Shown here one piece after another: positions 35,485-47,100 of a DNA stretch of 64,000 nt. The first letter of the stretch is position 1. Each line of letters begins with the position of its first letter. Origin of the DNA: Varroa destructor (taxonomy: Eukaryota > Arthropoda > Arachnida > Mesostigmata > Varroidae). The DNA is taken from assembly GCF_002443255.2 (NCBI RefSeq), contig NW_019211456.1, positions 29,571,341 through 29,635,340 of the forward strand, read 5' to 3'. A program made the position numbers and the translations under genes. A model generated the notes under the pieces. The model made no database searches, had not been told where the DNA came from, and worked only from the letters and a program-made list of their open reading frames with translations.

Positions 35485-37246
35485 CTAATTGTTGTAGCCA
35501 TAAGAAAATATACTTCTGTCAATCATTGTTGCTACGGATAGTGGTAACGTCGTTGATTGCGAAGGCGACGGTGTGTCATTGTTGCTGTCCGAGCGCGAAG
35601 GTGGCTTCAGATGCAGCAGGAAATAACGAATGAGGACACCGAAGAAGAGGCTTCAGTTACGTTTGTTTACATACTTACCATCTGTGCTATTGTTTTCTCG
35701 ATAATAGCGGCGTAAAGCAATGCGACCAAAGCTTCATCAGCAAAGGCCAATGAAAAGGGTAGAGCAACGCCCGAAATACTCAAAGACCACTTAGTCAACA
35801 ACTTGATGCCGCGCTGCGATGGGCAAAGTTGTACGCGACCTGAGAGGCAGCCGCATAAGGCGGGCCATAACACAAATCGGAGGAGAAAGCTTCGCACAGC
35901 CTAACAGAGCAAAGAGCTAGCAGACTTCTTTGGGGCCGCACCAGTATCGTTTGACCTGAAAATGATGGAGACCAATGCGCGGTAAGGATTCAAGGATAAG
36001 CCCGTTTCACGGCAAGAGCTCAGGTAACCCGGCCATTTTCGTAATGTCGTTAACACGGAGCGGAAACGTATTTGTCAGGTCAGTGCAGGCCCAGCGGACA
36101 TTGCTCGTCGAGCTAACATTGAAACTTGCAATGTTCATAGCGAACATACGACGGACAGTAAACGGTACCGCTTTTGTACATTTCATTATACGGGCTCGAG
36201 TGAATTATTATGCAGAACTATTCCAGGGCTTTTTAGGACAAAGAGGTTTCTTCCTCGACTTGATGAGCTTGTTCGATTGAGATCGAAAATATGCCATCGG
36301 TACCTCCTTTAGGCATGTTCATATCGGATCCACGCCAACCAAGATTTTAGCCCAGCTTTTTGCAGCATCGTTCGTGTATCATTCACAGGTCGGGACTCTT
36401 CGCAAAAAAGTTACTCTCATGACAGCGATAGTAGCATATTAAGTAGCGAGTTTTCTCTGTTTTTTCCGGCACTAATGTGCTCAAAAAAATGGAAAGTCAA
36501 AACTCTTATGAAGATAATACGCTTCATCAGACTGAACCTCAGATGCTGCGGCCAGTCCTTCCGCAGGCCAGCTAAACCTTTGGTGTTTTCAAGCTTGCAT
36601 AAAGTCAATTTGAGCGACTTTTAGGTTATTTGCAAATTGAATTGTATATACCTTACTCTCATTCGAGATGTTCTGATTCGGAGCTGGCTACACAAAGTAA
36701 GTTGTATGTTTTTCAACTGTTCTAACTACATCGAAGCATTTAAAGAGTGATAAACGCACTTGTGGGGTCGGCCTCTCAGTGTATCGAAGCACAACGAGAG
36801 AGTCAAAACTATCTGCAGTCTAATACTGGTCTTCGACACCTTCGAGCTGAAGCCATCGGCAGGCCCCTGTGTTCATCTGCAGTAACACCGTCGGTCTTTG
36901 TGCGCGATCGGAATGCGACTATCGTCCTCTCAGCCCTACCATTACCTGACAAAAAGGACGATGAGGACGGCGGCAAGGTCAATGCTGGTGCTGGCGATGG
37001 TGTGTTGATGGTAGTGATGTATCGGCGTAACCTGAATAGTCGTGAATTTATGCACCCGCGTGTGTCCCTGTGCGAAAGTGACTGAGCGAATGTATGAATG
37101 GAGCCAATTAATTTCCAACACTTATTCTTCGAGCGAATTGACATGGGCCTTCGGGCGGCACCAGCCAGAGCGGCGGTAGCGGCCGCATCCGAAAATAGGC
37201 ATCCCAACAACAACAATACGCGAACAAAAAAACCTAGCTTTTTCAT
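35485..37246 (-). CDS. Candidate three-exon gene for a 193-residue secreted or membrane protein
   Basis: Exon A (37246-36946) starts at an ATG and encodes 100 residues with a clear signal-peptide shape: MKKLGFFVRVLLLLGCLFSD, then an alanine-rich region, a basic segment and a proline/serine-rich end. It stops at CAG|GTAATG in phase 1. Exon B (35839-35679) follows the acceptor CTGCCTCTCAG, begins in the matching phase, and encodes a hydrophobic segment (ISGVALPFSLAFADEALVAL) before ending at ATG|GTAAGTATG, a strong donor, in phase 0. Exon C (35604-35485) follows a pyrimidine-rich tract ending AAG after a 74-base intron and encodes 39 residues, S/T/P-rich, to TAG. Phases agree at both junctions. 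The A-B intron is about 1.1 kb and holds an unrelated 101-codon plus-strand frame (35975-36280, ATG). Exon A also overlaps a plus-strand frame without ATG. B-C is the better supported half. Family unknown. Confidence 0.25.
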
Positions 37247-37249
37247 CCG

Positions 37250-40200
37250 CCCGACCGCCCGCCCGCCTGCCTAATACTGCTAGGTCTCGATGTCGCAGCA
37301 ACTGTCGTCATCGGCTAAGGGACAGACACCCGGATTTCAGATTTGCCTTGTTGACTACTGGTTGATTCCCAGGCTTAAGTAGGCTATATTAAAAAGAAGA
37401 GCACGGACAAAGGCCAAGCGGGATCGAAAAAGCGGTCAAGAGGCAGGGCAAACAAGGAAGTTAACCCGCTATCAATTTTACATCGTACTCACGAATAACA
37501 GTAGAAGTAAAAGTTGAAAAAGACTAGCTAAGTGAGTAGCAGACACCAGATGGAAATGGGACAAGCAAACCCACGGCAACGGCTGCAGCCAGACTACATG
37601 TTCGTGGAATATAGTCGTCTCCGGCGCAGCCGCCCGCCGCTGCTGTAACACGTTTGTTTCAGATTTTAAGCAGATTTGGTTCGGAGACACAACAACAGAG
37701 GGCGTACAAGCAAGGTTTATCTAGGTCAGGTAGCTACAAATGTCGTTTGCTACTGACGAAAGCTGGCCCAGGTCGATCAAGTACTGCGCATATATATATG
37801 GTGTCAAAACTGGTATTATTAAAGATGAGGTTCTCGTTAATACTGGTAGATATATGATATTTGCTTGGCCGTCTCCTGCTAACAGGGTCGTTGTTTAATC
37901 AGTAGCATAGATATACATATGAGAAGCTACAATAAAAAATATCGATACAAACGATGCGTTGCGTTCAATTAAATTACGCCAAAAGCTCTTATTTTGTTGC
38001 CGCTACTTGTAGAGTGAATAGACCTATATAAATATTATCAGAAGCGTGTCGTCAGCCATAAAATTAAAAATATAGATGGCTTATGTTACATTGTTAGAGA
38101 AATTAAACTGTTGCATTTTATAGCGTAAACATTGTAAAGTACTTTTCTCTCTGTCGAAAGAAATAGAAAAGAATGTATATTTTTACAGTTAATTTGTCTG
38201 TACATACCAAATGTAGCCAGTGGCAACAAACGATCATAACTAAGACTACGGAAATCTTCATCGCTTGTTGCGCGACGAACGTACTTCATATCGTACGGTA
38301 GTAACATATTACTCGCTTTTCTGTCGCATAGTATTGCTACACGTAATAATAACCAACCAAGATCATACTATTTGTGTTCTTTATATACAGTGCATACCTA
38401 GTATAATCCAGCTCAGTATTTCGTGATTGCTAGATCGTGAAATCTCATTGCTCGAGGCAGCTGCAGCTTCAATACGATAGACTATCTGCAACGATGAGGT
38501 TTTTCCATGATGGCTGAGACGTCTATCGACGTGCCCGCTTTTTCGATCGAGCGATACCAGTAGCGGCTAAAACAGTTGCCGAGAGAACTGCCCTTCGAGG
38601 TGTCTTCCGTCCACCTTCACAGGAATACGTTTTTTTTTTCATGAAAACCGACATCAAGCTGCACAGCCGGTCGCGCCGCAGCTCAAAGCATACTACGCTC
38701 TATTAGAGAAGCTAGTCGGACCCTGAGATGGTGTCAGCAAAAAAACCGCATTTTTTGTAGAACTGAATGACAACGCACTGTCCGTGACACCAGGATATTA
38801 TCATAGCCCAGAAAGTAAGGGTAGATGGTTGTCTGCTAATCTCGCAAGACTTGCCCTCTCTAGCTATCCCGACACATCAACTCCCATCCGGCCACACCCC
38901 TCTATTTGTTGGCATTTCCCAGACTCTCTCTGCTCGCCACCTCTAACGACACCTCCATTCTTCTATACCTTAACTGAATTCCTGTATTCTAACCTTGCAA
39001 GCGCAAGTTTCCTCAATCGACTCATTTTCCCTATGTTTCTTCGTTACCGTTTAACATCCCCGAGCCAAAGATGGGTCGACTAACCCCCTGGAAAGACAGG
39101 GGTAAACGAGCAAGCTGAAAAACCTTCTCCTGTCCCTCCCTTTCAATCGCCCTCTCCCAGTATCTCCACCACTGGGAGTGCTCCTCGAAGCCTCTTTGCC
39201 GTGAAGACTTCGGGGCTGAATAACAAGTCGACTCTGTGAGGCGGCTAGCAGGAGCTAGATAGCCAAGTGTGGATTACCTAGTTCATACTAGTAGCCGCCA
39301 ATGGTACCGCCGTCCTCTTCGTTAAGTTAACGTGGCATCTGACTGGTATTAGCAAGTCTTCCTTTCTCTTCCCTGCGTTGCCTCCTGCCTTTGTTCCGTT
39401 GCACACGCCCTTCGTTTCGCAAAAGATCACAAATCCAGCCCCAAACACTTCTATGCGCTAGACATCGTCCCCTCCCGTTTTATAGCTTACACTTTGGCTG
39501 TTTTTCTTACGCCAGTCTTTCCAGTACTTCCACATATTTTGTTACGCATTCGCCATACACGGAACTATCTAAAGATGACAAGTTTTTCTTAGCTTTTCTT
39601 GCTGGACTGAGCTTGGGCCCTTCTACCTAGTGAAGCGAACTACATCGATGGCCGTTTAGGGGTTGCTCGGTCGGTTGCTCTGCCGACTCCTCTGTGTGCG
39701 AGGCCTGGTTGGTGGCTGGCTGAGTTCTATGGCTGCCTGATCGACAGCAAATGTCTGGCTTGGTCGGCTCTTGCCCCTGCCCCCGCGAATACCCTCCTGA
39801 GGTTTCCTTATGATGTCTTTCGCTACCACTGCTAGCAGGACTCTACTCAGGGAAAAGTCCAGAAATGGCTGGTGGTAACGTTGACGACAGCAGTCGTGGT
39901 GGCGCCAGTGGCATCAGCAGAACCAGCAAAAGCGGTTAACCTACCCGCGCGTAGGGCATGGGTTCAGTAGTATTAGCGCTAGCAGATAGAGTAGCAGCAG
40001 CAGCAACAGAAAAAGAAGTAGGTTAGAACATGTTTCACTTTAGTGAGCAACCAGCACAGCCCGGCTGTCAGCCATTGCTACTGCAGAGCCACCTCTAACC
40101 TTAAAGACAGTCCCAGTGGTACTACTCCCTTCATTCGCCGCCATCCTCTCATTCGACTGCCTGTCCTGGTTAGTTGATCGATCGCAGCAGACGACTGCAG

Positions 40201-42050
40201 TCTCTGCCTACTTCTCCTGTTGTTGCTGGGGTTCGTTCAGCTTTTCTCTCAGTCCCTTGGTTGCTGTGTCGGTTACTCGGCGTGCGTGGATCTTAGGATG
40301 GAAGGAGTGGTAGTCAGGTCTTTTCTCCCTGGGGGCTACGCCTCACAGCTCTATTAGAACGTTCCGTCGTTTTCCGCCTCCTCGCTTTCTCCGTTTCCTC
40401 CCCTGACTTACCTCCCCACAAATCCCTATTTCGGCCCACACCATTTTTTGACCCGCACAGGCACCGGATTCCTCGTCCAGTAGTTTCGTGCTATCCTGTT
40501 TGGGGCTCCCATAGTAACTGCTCGGGGACTATATGCGATCCACCAGCTATCCATTGGCCGTCAAGCTCCGTTCCATAGTGCTCTCGCTGCTAACGACAAA
40601 CGCTACGCAAGTCTTTCCTCTTCCACTAACTCCTTACAGATTACATAAAGAAGAACAGGTAGAAAAAAAATACGACAAAGAGACAACAGAGGCTAAGGAA
40701 AAAAGTGCGATTCATTCTGTGTAGTTACTGCAACTAGCTACTAAATGAGCCGTCTAGTATTTAAAAACAATAAAGGATATCCATAGAACAATATAAATTT
40801 GCATACATTCTACAAACAGCTAAGTCAATTTTTTCTCGAGAGACGAAGTCCGCTTCTTCTTTTGGATGTTAGCCCGTAATCGGTTGGGCTTTCCTCTACT
40901 CACGCTATTACCACTTCTCTCTTCAACAACTACTGAATCTTGCGTTTGAGGTACTAGCCAACTTCTCTGCTCTTCTATGAAACTTGGCGATTGAAAATTT
41001 AACTTTTGGAAACGAAAATAGCAGCTTACAATGGGTAAGAACATTGGTATAGCTTCGTACTAAAAATAATGTGTATTTCCGTAAAATATTCATCAAGTGC
41101 TATATACTAGCTAAGCTTTGACCCCTTTTCCACTAATACATTTGAATGATTTCATCAAATCGAGTTGTTATTAATTTTACAATACAATGACTTGACGTAA
41201 ATTTTCCTTGTCCGTTGACATTAAAATAAACTTAGTTAAAGACACAGTTAAAGATACGCTTCGAGCCCCCCTATAATCCTATCAACAGGATAACCGGTTT
41301 AATTAAGTAGCTGCATGGCGGCCGATAGCCGACGTAACCAATTGTCAATTGCCTTTTCAAATCGCTTCAGGAACACTTCCTTTCTTCACTCCTCTGGATC
41401 TAATTAATCTCTCCTTTCACCCCAAATCCTCTTTACCCACACCCTTTACGCTCTTCTCGTATGGAAGAAAAACATCCCACGTCGAAGTATAACCTCTCCA
41501 TAAACTGTTAGTGTTTAACATTAGCTTGCGGAACAGAAAATATTCGTGCCCCAAATCCATACAGACAAACTTACACACACACACACACACACATATAGAG
41601 TGAAGAAAGCACTTACAGAGAAACTGCGGAGGCGTAACCTACTGCAACGTGTTCTCCTATCCCCGGTTTGGGCCATACTTCCAATTTTAGTTGCGTAAAT
41701 CCAAATGCACATACGTGTATAAACACCTACAGGCCGACGCAGTCCACCACGCATATACCCACGCACTTACCCAGCCCCTATCTATACATTCTCAATCCTT
41801 ACTCATACAGTCAGCTATCATTTACGTACCTCTAGGTTTGTTTTCCCCCGGAGGCTATTTATTCACCGTGTACTCATTCCGCTTCCTGGTTTACCCTATT
41901 TGCCCCCCTTTTCTTCTTGCATCTATCATCCTCGCTCTCTGATTCGGTGCGGGTCGATCGGTCGCTATGTTGGGCGCATGGGCACCACGAGAGACCAATG
42001 ACGCTCACCCACAACCGCCAGCACCGCCTCCTCCTCTTCCTACTTCGTAC
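37250..42050. other. About 4.8 kb with no supportable gene; pyrimidine-rich blocks
   Basis: 37250-37275 has CCCG/CCTG repeats. 37860-38480 is AT-rich. 38850-39190, 39350-39620, 40100-40650 and 41380-41460 are strongly C/T-rich on the plus strand, which opens plus frames such as 38784-39083 and 39391-39630 without ATG starts. AGC units occur near 39993-40010. I see no recognisable protein motif. Confidence 0.5.
41573..41593 (+). repeat. (AC)10 microsatellite
   Basis: Perfect AC dinucleotide run of 21 bases. Confidence 0.95.
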
Positions 42051-42058
42051 GACTCGTG

Positions 42059-42493
42059 TTACGCAACAACGAAACCGGTGCCCTTGTTCTCCTCCCACGC
42101 GTTCTTCCTAGCCCTGTTGCTCCACAAGGCGGTTTCGCTGTCGCAGATTCGCTGGCATTCGCCCTCAACAGCTAGCTTCATGCTCAGCTTTGTCTTTGCT
42201 TCGATTTCCCTTTGCGTTTTTGGCCTTCTGTGAAGGTGACGTTTGTAACAGATGTATCGGCAACACTCTAGTGTCAATTGTATAGTAAGATTGGATAGCG
42301 GTGCGCAAAAGCACAAAAGGCCACCAACTCTCAAGCACAAAAGGCTCAACTCCGAGTTTGCTTGCTGTCCATCGATTAGTTCTGTGTGAACAGCCGCCAA
42401 TGGCCAAGTTAACGTTATGAAGACAAACGCCCTCTTGTATATTTCGACAGCGTATACTTCACCGATATGATCCGCCGATGCCGCTTTGCTCAT
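42059..42493 (-). CDS. Candidate exon/ORF, 144 residues, mixed composition, in-frame 24-bp duplication
   Basis: A complete minus frame runs from an ATG at 42493 (G at -3) to TAA at 42059. It avoids simple repeats: N terminus MSKAASADHIGEVYAVEIYK, a hydrophobic stretch FVFITLTWPLAAV at about 24-36, a second hydrophobic, cysteine-bearing part at about 49-68, then a basic, charged C-terminal half with EIEAKTKLSMKLAVEGECQR. Plus-strand bases 42309-42321 and 42333-42345 are identical 13-mers 24 bases apart, so residues ELSLLCLR and VGGLLCFC look like an in-frame eight-codon duplication. It lies about 0.6 kb downstream, on the minus strand, of the promoter-like segment at 43.1 kb. About one frame this long is expected by chance, and the family is not recognised. 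Confidence 0.25.
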   Translation of the reverse strand: MSKAASADHIGEVYAVEIYKRAFVFITLTWPLAAVHTELIDGQQANSELSLLCLRVGGLLCFCAPLSNLTIQLTLECCRYICYKRHLHRRPKTQREIEAKTKLSMKLAVEGECQRICDSETALWSNRARKNAWEENKGTGFVVA

Positions 42494-42683
42494 TGCTAAA
42501 TACCGGCTTTAGAGAGGAGTATCTATCAAACGGCCGCAGCAACCGGCGGAATGGCAGCTGAGGCAAACTACGAAAGCGCTCTGCCATTGCTACAAATATA
42601 GCCTTGTTATTACGTCTAAACTGTTTCGAGCATTACGCCGGGTACCGTTGCTAAGCATTGCTTCAAATCTGTTGCTATTTCTA

Positions 42684-43138
42684 CTAGGTAACACTACCAT
42701 TATTAATAGTAGCAGCTTCATCTAGTGTCGATAATTCCACTAATACCGCGTCTTTGTCCGCCTCGCGTTTGTCTATCGGCTGCATAAACTGCATCGAAAG
42801 CGGCGACAGTAAAAGCTTTTGTCGTTGTCGCTGCTGTCGTCGAGGTGACAGCAGGTCCCTGGTAGCAGCTAATCGCGCGCGCAGCGCGCCAAAAACAGCG
42901 CCCAACAAACAGACGTTAACGCATACAACAACGGCAGCAGCAGAGTAAGCGAACAAACAACAAGTAAGCGAAACAAGTCTGCCGCTTCTTCTGCTGTGCG
43001 GTCGTTCGCTCTTGTTCGTTTTCTCCCTTCTTCTGCCGTCACAGCATCCGTCACACGAACGCACGGGGACGGTTTGCCCGTGACGTATAACCAGCTCTCA
43101 TTGCAGCGCCATCTGGTGACGCGACGCTTGCAAGCCAT
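42684..43138 (-). CDS. Two overlapping minus-strand frames in a GC-rich segment
   Basis: Frame 1 (43138-42869) starts at an ATG with G at +4 and is complete at 89 residues: basic N half, then a C-terminal hydrophobic stretch FRLLVVCSLTLLLPLLYAL followed by a few basic residues, as in a tail-anchored protein. Frame 2 (about 43097-42684) lacks an early ATG, has its own hydrophobic stretch and ends in an acidic tail DKREADKDAVLVELSTLDEA-like region before TAG; it would need an upstream exon. Only one can be coding, and both may be chance. They lie immediately beside CRE-like sites and a CTCF-type motif, which suits a first exon. Not recognised. Confidence 0.17.
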
Positions 43139-43162
43139 CAGCGGGACGTCATCGTGACGTCA
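43081..43162. promoter_or_regulatory. Cluster of CRE-like sites, possible bidirectional promoter
   Basis: TGACGTAT at 43081-43088, GACGTCAT at 43145-43152 and the perfect palindrome TGACGTCA at 43155-43162 lie within 82 bp in GC-rich DNA. CREB/ATF factors bind such sites, usually close to transcription starts. Minus-strand frames begin at 43138 and a plus-strand first-exon candidate lies 180 bp downstream, so transcription in either or both directions is possible. No TATA box seen. Confidence 0.35.
43105..43119 (-). promoter_or_regulatory. CTCF-type insulator motif
   Basis: Read on the minus strand, these 15 bases match the CTCF core consensus CCASYAGRKGGCRSY at 14 of 15 positions (TCACCAGATGGCGCT), including the invariant AGATGGCGC part shared by vertebrate and insect CTCF. 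It sits inside the CRE cluster. A chance match of this quality in 64 kb is unlikely, but occupancy cannot be read from sequence. Confidence 0.45.
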
Positions 43163-43338
43163 GCTTCGTGTGTTTGGCTAGCCGGTCGGCTCTCCGACTG
43201 TTTGCCAGCTTGTGCTGCCCGTTTCGCCGTCCACTGCCATTGTCGAATAACTGCTCACCCTTTCTGTCGGCTAATCGGCCGTGTCGTCAGTTGTTCGGTT
43301 ACATTGTACCCCATCGGAAACCTGAAGCACTGCTGCTG

Positions 43339-43369
43339 ATGATGATCACACTGCCAGCGCTGATTCGCT
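43339..43369 (+). CDS. Weak candidate first coding exon
   Basis: Two adjacent ATGs (43339 and 43342) open a frame MMITLPALIR that ends at CGCT|GTGAGTAC, a strong donor, in phase 1. The CRE/CTCF cluster lies 180-260 bp upstream, leaving room for a 5' untranslated region. A possible downstream acceptor ends at 43635 and continues the frame for 22 codons to a stop. Too short to judge on composition. Confidence 0.13.
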
Positions 43370-43819
43370 GTGAGTACGCCTTATTTTTATGGGACTTTTT
43401 GCGTAGAGGGGTAGGAGGAAGAGAACTCTTTGTTCGTAAACGGACGTCTTACTATATTGTATGTTGTTGAGTGCGTGGGTGTATAGAAAGTGATTGATAA
43501 TGTGTGAGTGTTGGTGTATTAAGGTGTGAATATATCTAGGCTTTTCGGCGTTATCGTTATTATTCGACCATCGTTTGCTAAGTTCAAAATAAATAGTTTG
43601 CTTGGGTTTCTTTTACTTGTTACTATTATGGTCAGCAATATCTCTTTGTTCTCTGAAGCCTAATGTTCTGCTTGAACTATTACAAATGCCACTACACCAC
43701 TAAAGGGAGTTAACCGGCCCGTTTGTCGTTATCTGCCCAAGTCCACAACAAACACGTATAGCGTAATGCTAATAAAAGTTCCCTCTCCAATGGACGTAGT
43801 TCATCGCCATATCTCTAAC

Positions 43820-43893
43820 GTGTGACAGACCGAGGAGTGTGCGCACACAGCATCTGCTCGCGTAGAAACAGGTAGTCAAATGGTCTGTCACAC
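43820..43893. repeat. Inverted repeat with a palindrome nested in its loop
   Basis: The 12-bp arms GTGTGACAGACC (43820-43831) and GGTCTGTCACAC (43882-43893) are exact reverse complements 50 bases apart. In the loop, GTGTGCGCACAC (43837-43848) is a perfect 12-bp palindrome, and GGAGTGTG in the loop can pair with CACACTCC overlapping the right arm, giving an alternative fold. Confidence 0.75.
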
Positions 43894-44093
43894 TCCTACA
43901 ACAAATATTATTCAGCCACTACTGCTGCGGTGATCACACAAATTACCACCTTTTGCATTCCCCACCCTGTTACGACCCCCTCCCCCCCCGCCCCCCAAAA
44001 AAGAAGCGGACACGGGTGAGTTTCATCACGAAAATTGCGCTCGTGGGGTGCAACCGTTATTCTGGTTGCCGACTTAAGTATTATCGCTAGCAG

Positions 44094-44154
44094 CCTCATC
44101 ATCATCATCACCACCCTGACTATCGTCAACGCGGCCACGCTGCCGTCAACGCGG
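44094..44154 (+). repeat. (ATC)n run and CGTCAACGCGG direct repeat
   Basis: ATC units at about 44094-44112 are followed by CGTCAACGCGG at 44124-44134 and again at 44144-44154, a 20-bp spacing. Confidence 0.8.
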
Positions 44155-47100
44155 TTCCTTTCGCCACGGTGGCCTGTGGTTACATGAAGCTAATATCACA
44201 CTGTGGTGCAACACAAGTCGAAGTCGCCCAGAGAAACAACCGCTGTCGGTTGTTGTCAATGTATTGCGCCATATTGTCTTTTCTTCGACGGGATCCGCTC
44301 CGCCCGTCCGTGTTTTATCTTTGGTGACTGCTGATTCGATGGTTCTTCGCTTGGCCGAATTGCCGTCCTTGTCTCGCTGCTGATACTGCCTCACCTGTTC
44401 GCTAAGGGATTTTCCTTTACAATTTCCACTGGCAATTTCTCGCCGGTGCCGCTGCTTCGGTGTTCTGCACGAGCAGCTGCTGCCGCTGATCCAACTGCGA
44501 CATCGATCGGCAAAAAGGGAAAAAGACTTCTTCGGGCCACCTGTTACCGTGGCGTCCAATTGCATACGAATGGGGGAAAAAGGCTACGGCTTTCTTGTAT
44601 GCTGTAGTTACAAAAAAAAAACATTTCTTGAAATCGACTGCTAGAGTTCAGAATTGGGTAGTGCAGCTAGATACCTATAGGATTCTAGATCTCACTTTGA
44701 ACAAAGAACAAGCCGACCTCGCCGTCCTTGTTTCTACATGCTGTCAAAGTAGAGATTACCAACAACAGGCTGTAAAGTCCAAAATATAACCATGGCTTTA
44801 GCGATTAGAGGTAAAATTTAACAATTATTTGATTTTTTTCTTTTGTGCTTAATTGAGTTCTCAGGAAAAATTACTTCACTTCTTTACGGTATTACCTTGT
44901 TTTTTTTTCTGCCTCAAATCCTCATGTTCTCATTGAGTGAAGGTAGACGAACGATAGTTGACAAATTTTTATTATATATATTAGAACGATAGGTTACAGA
45001 TTCTATATCTGTATACGGATAGGTTCTCGTTCTCAATAAAACATCAGTTCTTAGCATTTTCAGTGAAATCAAGGTATTCGACAGTTGGTAAACGTCTGAA
45101 AAGGTAGCTCCAGACCCAGTGGCAGGACTGCCAATCTCAACAGTGGTCTCAATGTTACCACGGGCACACTCAAATCGCAAACGTCGCAATATAAGGTACG
45201 TATCGTAAATTAGTAGAGTGCGGTCTGCAAGCAAATGAGTCCGTGCGCGGCATGCAATAGCTACTTGAAATCGAATATATGTTCATCAAACTCATCCTAG
45301 CTGTTTGCCTACCACGTTTACCCCACCTGCAGCGGGTGCAGCAGGAACAGCGACGTCAGCGGTTTCCATGATCGTGCCGGTTGACTACCTGACTGGTTCT
45401 AGCGATAACCAGTAACGGTGGCAGGAGCGACAGCGACGGTGAGCTCATCAAGAAGTGTTTTCTTCCTCGAGCCAATCCAGTGTTTAAGCTTTAACCATAG
45501 CCAGCTAAGTCTCGATGCTAATTAGGGAGAAATAACAGCAGAAAACGACTCCGCCATAGTAAATGTCAGCCGGCCTGACGGCGGGGCCTATGACAGGGAC
45601 GCTCATACAGAGAACACAGAAGAGTAAGAAAGACTAAGTGAGGGGAATAACAAGAGAGCTGCTTGTAGCGGTTTTCAACTAGCGCGAGCGCTTCCCAGTC
45701 AGGGGAGAATGAGTGCGACGTTCGCTCAAACAGGCACAGTACAGCAATAAATGGCGACATCCATTGCAGCATCATTGCCACCGTTACCCCACTAGCCCTC
45801 CGGGGGTGGCTGCGCATAGCGACGTTCGTTATTCACCAGCGGAAAGAAGGGCGACCGATGCCAGGGAACAAGACGACAAGAGACAGAGCTATGCGAAGCA
45901 TCGATACTGTAGATTTGTTGAAAAATCATTTCTAACACTACCAGCGCTACTACCGACGATTATATGTGTGCACGAATGCGCATGTTTATATACAACAACG
46001 CACACGACATGCATGTGGACTCGTGTTCCGTGATAATGACGATGCTAATGCTGTTATCGATGGCAATGATGGCTGAGTGCTCTGCGACAAGGAATCAATG
46101 GCGACATGTACGAGTGCATGTAGCTAATGTTCGTGCATTCACTGTTTGTTTCAAGCGCATTCAGCTTGTTGGTAAGCTAGCTACATTCAGCGGTTCGGGT
46201 GAAGGAACGAGAATGATTTATAGGGAATACTAGACCCCAAACGACCACTCTGGTTAAGTCACCAGCCCGAACATCGGCCAGCATTCCCCAAACTATGCCG
46301 TACCTTTTCAAGCTATTTGCAGCACGAGGTCGGGCGTTGACACATTAGCAAAGTTCTGCTAACGTAGAACATGCAGATGTTGCGCTAAACGCACGCACCG
46401 ACGACGTCGCCCTATCATATGTCTATGCGACCGAACCAATCAGTCGATGGAAATACGAATTACGTCCCGTCGCCTGTGCCCGTGCTTGTGTCCTTGTGTC
46501 CCGAGAACATCAGCCACTGTGACGAGAACTGTTACTGCACAGCTGAGAACATGCATAAGTACGCAGTATTTATAGGGTCAAATAACGTTAATGTGTTTGT
46601 TGGGACAGATCCATTTTGATGATGATAATTCATCGTCAACGCCGAAGTGACATTAGGAACGTATGTTGAAAGTTGTTTTTCCACTTAGAACGAGAAGTAA
46701 CTAGTAGTTAATGATGATGGTCAGCAATCCCAAAATTTGCTCAATGCCTTTGATGTCTATATATCCATTCAGTCGTTGCAGCTGTGTGATAATGAGAAAC
46801 GATTAGGCAATTGTGCCCGTTTGTTGCTGATAAATAATCACTTTAGATATATAGACATATATGGAATAGATCAAGGGGCCGCAGCTACGTGCAATCTCGC
46901 CACTGACACGCACTACATAATCTAATCGAGTATAGAAAGCTGCTATGTATGTTTATATATAACTGAAATGAGCGTAATCCGTTTTCCTCCGTAATCCTTT
47001 GCATGTCGCGCCTTGCCGCGTCAAGTAATTGTTGAGCACTTAAGGTTAGGTCACGGTAACAGGAACAACAACAATCACAACAGCAGCAGCGGCACCAACA

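Larger units (their letters stand above)
43400..44600. other. No supportable gene; structured repeats
   Basis: Contains the nested inverted repeat at 43820-43893, a C-rich run at 43978-43996 and ATC units. The minus frame 44146-44565 (139 codons) has no recognisable motif. Confidence 0.45.

Noticed and set aside
47041..47056. TTAGG words suggestive of arthropod telomere repeat
   Set aside because: Only a single degenerate unit; no tandem array anywhere in the window.
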